From an uncultured PS1 clade bacterium (GTDB lineage: Bacteria; Pseudomonadota; Gammaproteobacteria; PS1; Pseudothioglobaceae), in NCBI GenBank assembly GCA_937950605.1, contig CALFDA010000102.1, forward strand, positions 1 through 8,915: DNA of 8,915 nt, in the 5' to 3' direction. Below, piece by piece: positions 7,070 to 8,915 of the stretch. The notes beneath the pieces were generated by a model. That model was not told where the DNA came from. It did not search any database and saw only the letters and a program-made list of their open reading frames with translations. The position numbers and the translations under genes were made by a program. Position 1 is the first letter of the stretch. The number at the start of each line of letters is the position of its first letter.

Positions 7070-7182
7070 CTGCATTTTCATAAATCTGATGTGCAAAACA
7101 CAAATATCTGCTGGTATCGAGCAAATCGCCTTGTTGTTTGTGTTAAAGTGCCTTGTATAATTAGTTATAGTTTTGTATAAAA
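7070..7182 (+). promoter_or_regulatory. Spacer before dsrR with a candidate promoter
   Basis: The 113-base gap between the fusion gene and dsrR contains TTGTTT (7134-7139), a 16-base spacer and TATAAT (7156-7161), a reasonable sigma-70-like promoter about 20 bases before the ATG of dsrR. A second, weaker TTGTATAA lies at 7173-7180. An 8-base inverted repeat, AACACAAA (7097-7104) and TTTGTGTT (7137-7144), overlaps the -35 element and could act as an operator or RNA stem. No Shine-Dalgarno sequence is seen. Whether dsrR is read from here or through from the fusion gene is open. Confidence 0.35.
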
Positions 7183-7524
7183 ATGCATATGATTACAATC
7201 ACTAAGCGTGCTGCTGAAGAAATATTACTCTCTACACAAAATCCTGATACGCAAGGTTTGCTGATACGCTTTGCCGTTGACAAAACAGATGAAGGGTTTC
7301 GGTATTTAATGGGTTTTGATAAGCGCTTAGATAGTGATATTCATTTAGCATCTAATGGTGTTGAATATGTACTTGCTTATGGACAAAAAGCCTTGTTAGA
7401 AGGGATGGTAGTTGATTTTGATGAAATTGATACCGCAAGTGGTTATGGGTTTATTTTTATGAATCCAAATGATCCAAGTTACGAGCCACCTAGAGAAAAT
7501 AGCGCACCTAAAAAATCTAAATAA
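7183..7524 (+). CDS. dsrR: DsrR, cysteine-free IscA-like protein of the dsr sulfur-oxidation operon
   Basis: This 113-residue protein has the A-type carrier (IscA/HesB) fold pattern: ITITKRAAEEI at the N-terminus, L-L-I-R-F-A-V-D-K, a G-F-R-Y stretch, and a C-terminal S-G-Y-G-F-I-F-M-NPN (94-96). The three cysteines that bind iron-sulfur clusters in IscA are absent: the region after NPN, normally CGCGxSF, reads DPSYEPP, and there is no Cys in the whole protein. Loss of all cysteines is the hallmark of DsrR, which in Allochromatium vinosum is encoded after dsrN and is needed for proper production of the sulfur-oxidation proteins rather than for cluster transfer. The position directly after a DsrN domain supports the call. 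The start is ATG at 7183 or 7189, neither with a clear Shine-Dalgarno. Its 3' end overlaps the end of tsaE by 8 bases. No dsrS follows. Confidence 0.85.
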   Translation: MHMITITKRAAEEILLSTQNPDTQGLLIRFAVDKTDEGFRYLMGFDKRLDSDIHLASNGVEYVLAYGQKALLEGMVVDFDEIDTASGYGFIFMNPNDPSYEPPRENSAPKKSK

Positions 7525-7984
7525 TAAGTTGTAATAACATCTTTCCTGTTGTACTTGGTGCACTAATTGTTAATGTTCTAGTATGGTTTTCACCACTAAT
7601 ATTGATGATTAAATCAGCATCAGGAACGACACCTTTGCCTAATTCAGCCCATTCTATTAGTTGAATATAGTTATCTTGTAAATATTCTCGAATACCGATA
7701 TATTCTAACTCTTGCGGGTCACTTAGGCGATAGCAATCAAAGTGATGAATATTAATATTGTGGTGATGATAACTTTCAACCAAAGAATAAGTAGGGCTTT
7801 TTATGCGCTTAAAGCCAAAAGTTTGAATAAAATTTCTTGCTATTGTGGTTTTCCCTGCACCTAATTCACCCTCTAGGTAAATCACAATACAGCGATTAAG
7901 ATTTTTTGCGTGATGTGCTAGGGTTTGAGCGAATTTAGCAACCTCAGCCTCACTATGTAATAAAACATTCAAAATAATTGCCAC
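7517..7984 (-). CDS. tsaE: tRNA t6A biosynthesis ATPase TsaE
   Basis: This is a 155-residue P-loop protein matching the TsaE (YjeE) family in length and motif order: Walker A GELGAGKTT (39-47), the switch-like S63-P-T-Y-66, HFDCYRL (81-87) and the conserved E111-W-A. TsaE is the ATPase that works with TsaB and TsaD in the cytoplasm to turn over the complex making N6-threonylcarbamoyladenosine at position 37 of ANN-decoding tRNAs, and is essential in most bacteria. The start is taken as GTG at 7982-7984, which overlaps the end of the upstream antiporter gene by 16 bases. A TTG four codons in is also possible; neither has a strong Shine-Dalgarno. The overlap implies co-transcription and coupled translation with the antiporter gene. 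The stop codon lies inside the end of the convergent dsrR. Confidence 0.95.
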   Translation of the reverse strand: MAIILNVLLHSEAEVAKFAQTLAHHAKNLNRCIVIYLEGELGAGKTTIARNFIQTFGFKRIKSPTYSLVESYHHHNINIHHFDCYRLSDPQELEYIGIREYLQDNYIQLIEWAELGKGVVPDADLIINISGENHTRTLTISAPSTTGKMLLQLII

Positions 7985-8915
7985 ATATAAAGACCAAAAA
8001 TACTAATCAATATAATGCCCCCAAAACGCTTAATCACATGTTTTTTATCAGGCTTATAAGATAGAGCAAATAATAATAAAGTCAGCAACAACATAACCAA
8101 ATAATCTCGATTAATCACTTCATCGGCAATTGTAGATGGGTGAATAAGCCCAGGAATAGCAATAACGGCAGTCGTGTTAAATAAATTCGAACCAATCACA
8201 TTGCCAAACACCATTTCATATTGTTTTTTCAAGGTGTTAGCAATAGATACTGCTAACTCAGGCAAACTGGTGCCAAGCGCAATAACGCTTAAGCCAATAA
8301 TCAAGTCTGGCACGCCAAAAAAAACTGCAATTGCAACACCACCCCATACAATTAACTTAGCACTAGAAATTAGTATAATCAAGCTAATGATAAGCACTAA
8401 CCATATTTTTCCTATTTGAGTTTTATCAACTTTTTCTATCAGTTCGTCAAATTCGTGTGAGTTGGAATTTTTGTTGGAAAAAAAAACATAACTTAAAAAT
8501 AGAATCAACAAAGCAAATGACACCAAGCCATCAACGATACCAAGATGTTTATCCCATAGCAATAAACCAATAATCAATGTAGTAAGCATTAAAAATGTCC
8601 ATTCTTTTTTTAAAACCTTGCTGTCTACTCGAATCGGCGCAATAATAACACTGATGCCAAGCACAAGAGCAATATTAAAAATATTAGAACCAATGGCATT
8701 ACCTATGCTAATTCCTGTATTGCCATTTATTGCAGCTAATCCAGATACCAACATCTCGGGCACAGAGGTGCCAAATCCAAAGATCAGCAAACCAATAATT
8801 AATGGCGAAACATTAAAAACATTAGCGATTTTTGCACCATTTTCAGTAAACACATCGGCACTCCAAACCAAAAGCATGAAGCCTGATAAAAGTGCGATAG
8901 TTGGTAGTAGAATGT
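7969..8915 (-). CDS. YrbG-like Na+/Ca2+ antiporter (5' end outside window)
   Basis: This multi-pass membrane protein of the CaCA superfamily contains both alpha-repeats that form the ion pathway: GFGTSVPEMLVSG with GNAIGSNIFN in the N-terminal half, and ALGTSLPELAVSIANTL with GNVIGSNLFN in the C-terminal half. The acidic Glu in each G-T-S-x-P-E motif is present, as required for cation binding. A charged cytoplasmic loop (SNKNSNSHEFDELIEKVDK) separates the halves. An ATG at 8875-8877 could give 302 residues, but the frame stays open and hydrophobic to the window edge (ILLPTIALLSGFMLLVWSAD), which matches the first transmembrane helix of YrbG. The true start therefore lies outside, probably within a few codons. 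The family exchanges calcium (or another divalent cation) for sodium or protons in the inner membrane. It is followed, with a 16-base overlap, by tsaE. Confidence 0.9.
   Translation of the reverse strand, partial: ILLPTIALLSGFMLLVWSADVFTENGAKIANVFNVSPLIIGLLIFGFGTSVPEMLVSGLAAINGNTGISIGNAIGSNIFNIALVLGISVIIAPIRVDSKVLKKEWTFLMLTTLIIGLLLWDKHLGIVDGLVSFALLILFLSYVFFSNKNSNSHEFDELIEKVDKTQIGKIWLVLIISLIILISSAKLIVWGGVAIAVFFGVPDLIIGLSVIALGTSLPELAVSIANTLKKQYEMVFGNVIGSNLFNTTAVIAIPGLIHPSTIADEVINRDYLVMLLLTLLLFALSYKPDKKHVIKRFGGIILISIFGLYMWQLF

Noticed and set aside
8174..8419. Plus-strand open stretch inside the antiporter gene
   Set aside because: It lies antisense to the conserved second alpha-repeat of the antiporter and has no recognisable protein features.

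Overview
The window comes from an AT-rich gammaproteobacterium. The strongest clue to lifestyle is the pair at 6416-7524: the C-terminal half of a DsrN-type cobyrinate/siroheme amidase followed by DsrR, a cysteine-free IscA-like protein. These are neighbours at the 3' end of the reverse dissimilatory sulfite reductase (dsr) operon of sulfur oxidisers. Low GC, dsr genes and decayed spacers together fit a SUP05/Thioglobaceae-like sulfur oxidiser, free-living or bivalve-associated. That placement is inference.

Layout. Left edge (2-505, +): the C-terminal end of a GmrSD-like DUF262/DUF1524 nuclease, cut by the window. 506-1329 and 1639-2028 are gene-poor and look decayed; between them lies an intact bolA (1330-1638, +). 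2029-4463 is a minus-strand block, bamD -> YajR-like MFS transporter -> ssb. The ssb Shine-Dalgarno sequence sits on the stop codon of the transporter gene, so those two are probably translationally coupled. Divergent from bamD is a plus-strand chimeric gene (4559-7069) and then dsrR (7183-7524). The right end is a minus-strand pair, a YrbG-like Na+/Ca2+ antiporter (cut by the window edge) -> tsaE. The tsaE end overlaps the dsrR end by 8 bases, tail to tail.

The central observation is the chimeric gene. It is one uninterrupted frame that encodes a nearly complete bifunctional SpoT/RelA enzyme (HD hydrolase, synthetase, TGS, helical and CC domains). Where the regulatory ACT domain should begin (about residue 614), it switches in frame to the complete glutamine amidotransferase domain of DsrN. 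The SpoT ACT domain and the ATP-binding amidoligase half of DsrN are both absent, yet the catalytic motifs of the three enzymatic domains that remain look intact. A 9-base perfect inverted repeat flanks the junction. The fusion could be a new ppGpp enzyme carrying a glutamine-binding domain, a neutral product of a deletion or inversion that broke the dsr operon, or an assembly artefact. The remaining genes are housekeeping: replication/repair (ssb), outer-membrane assembly (bamD), tRNA t6A modification (tsaE), iron-sulfur/redox regulation (bolA) and transport.
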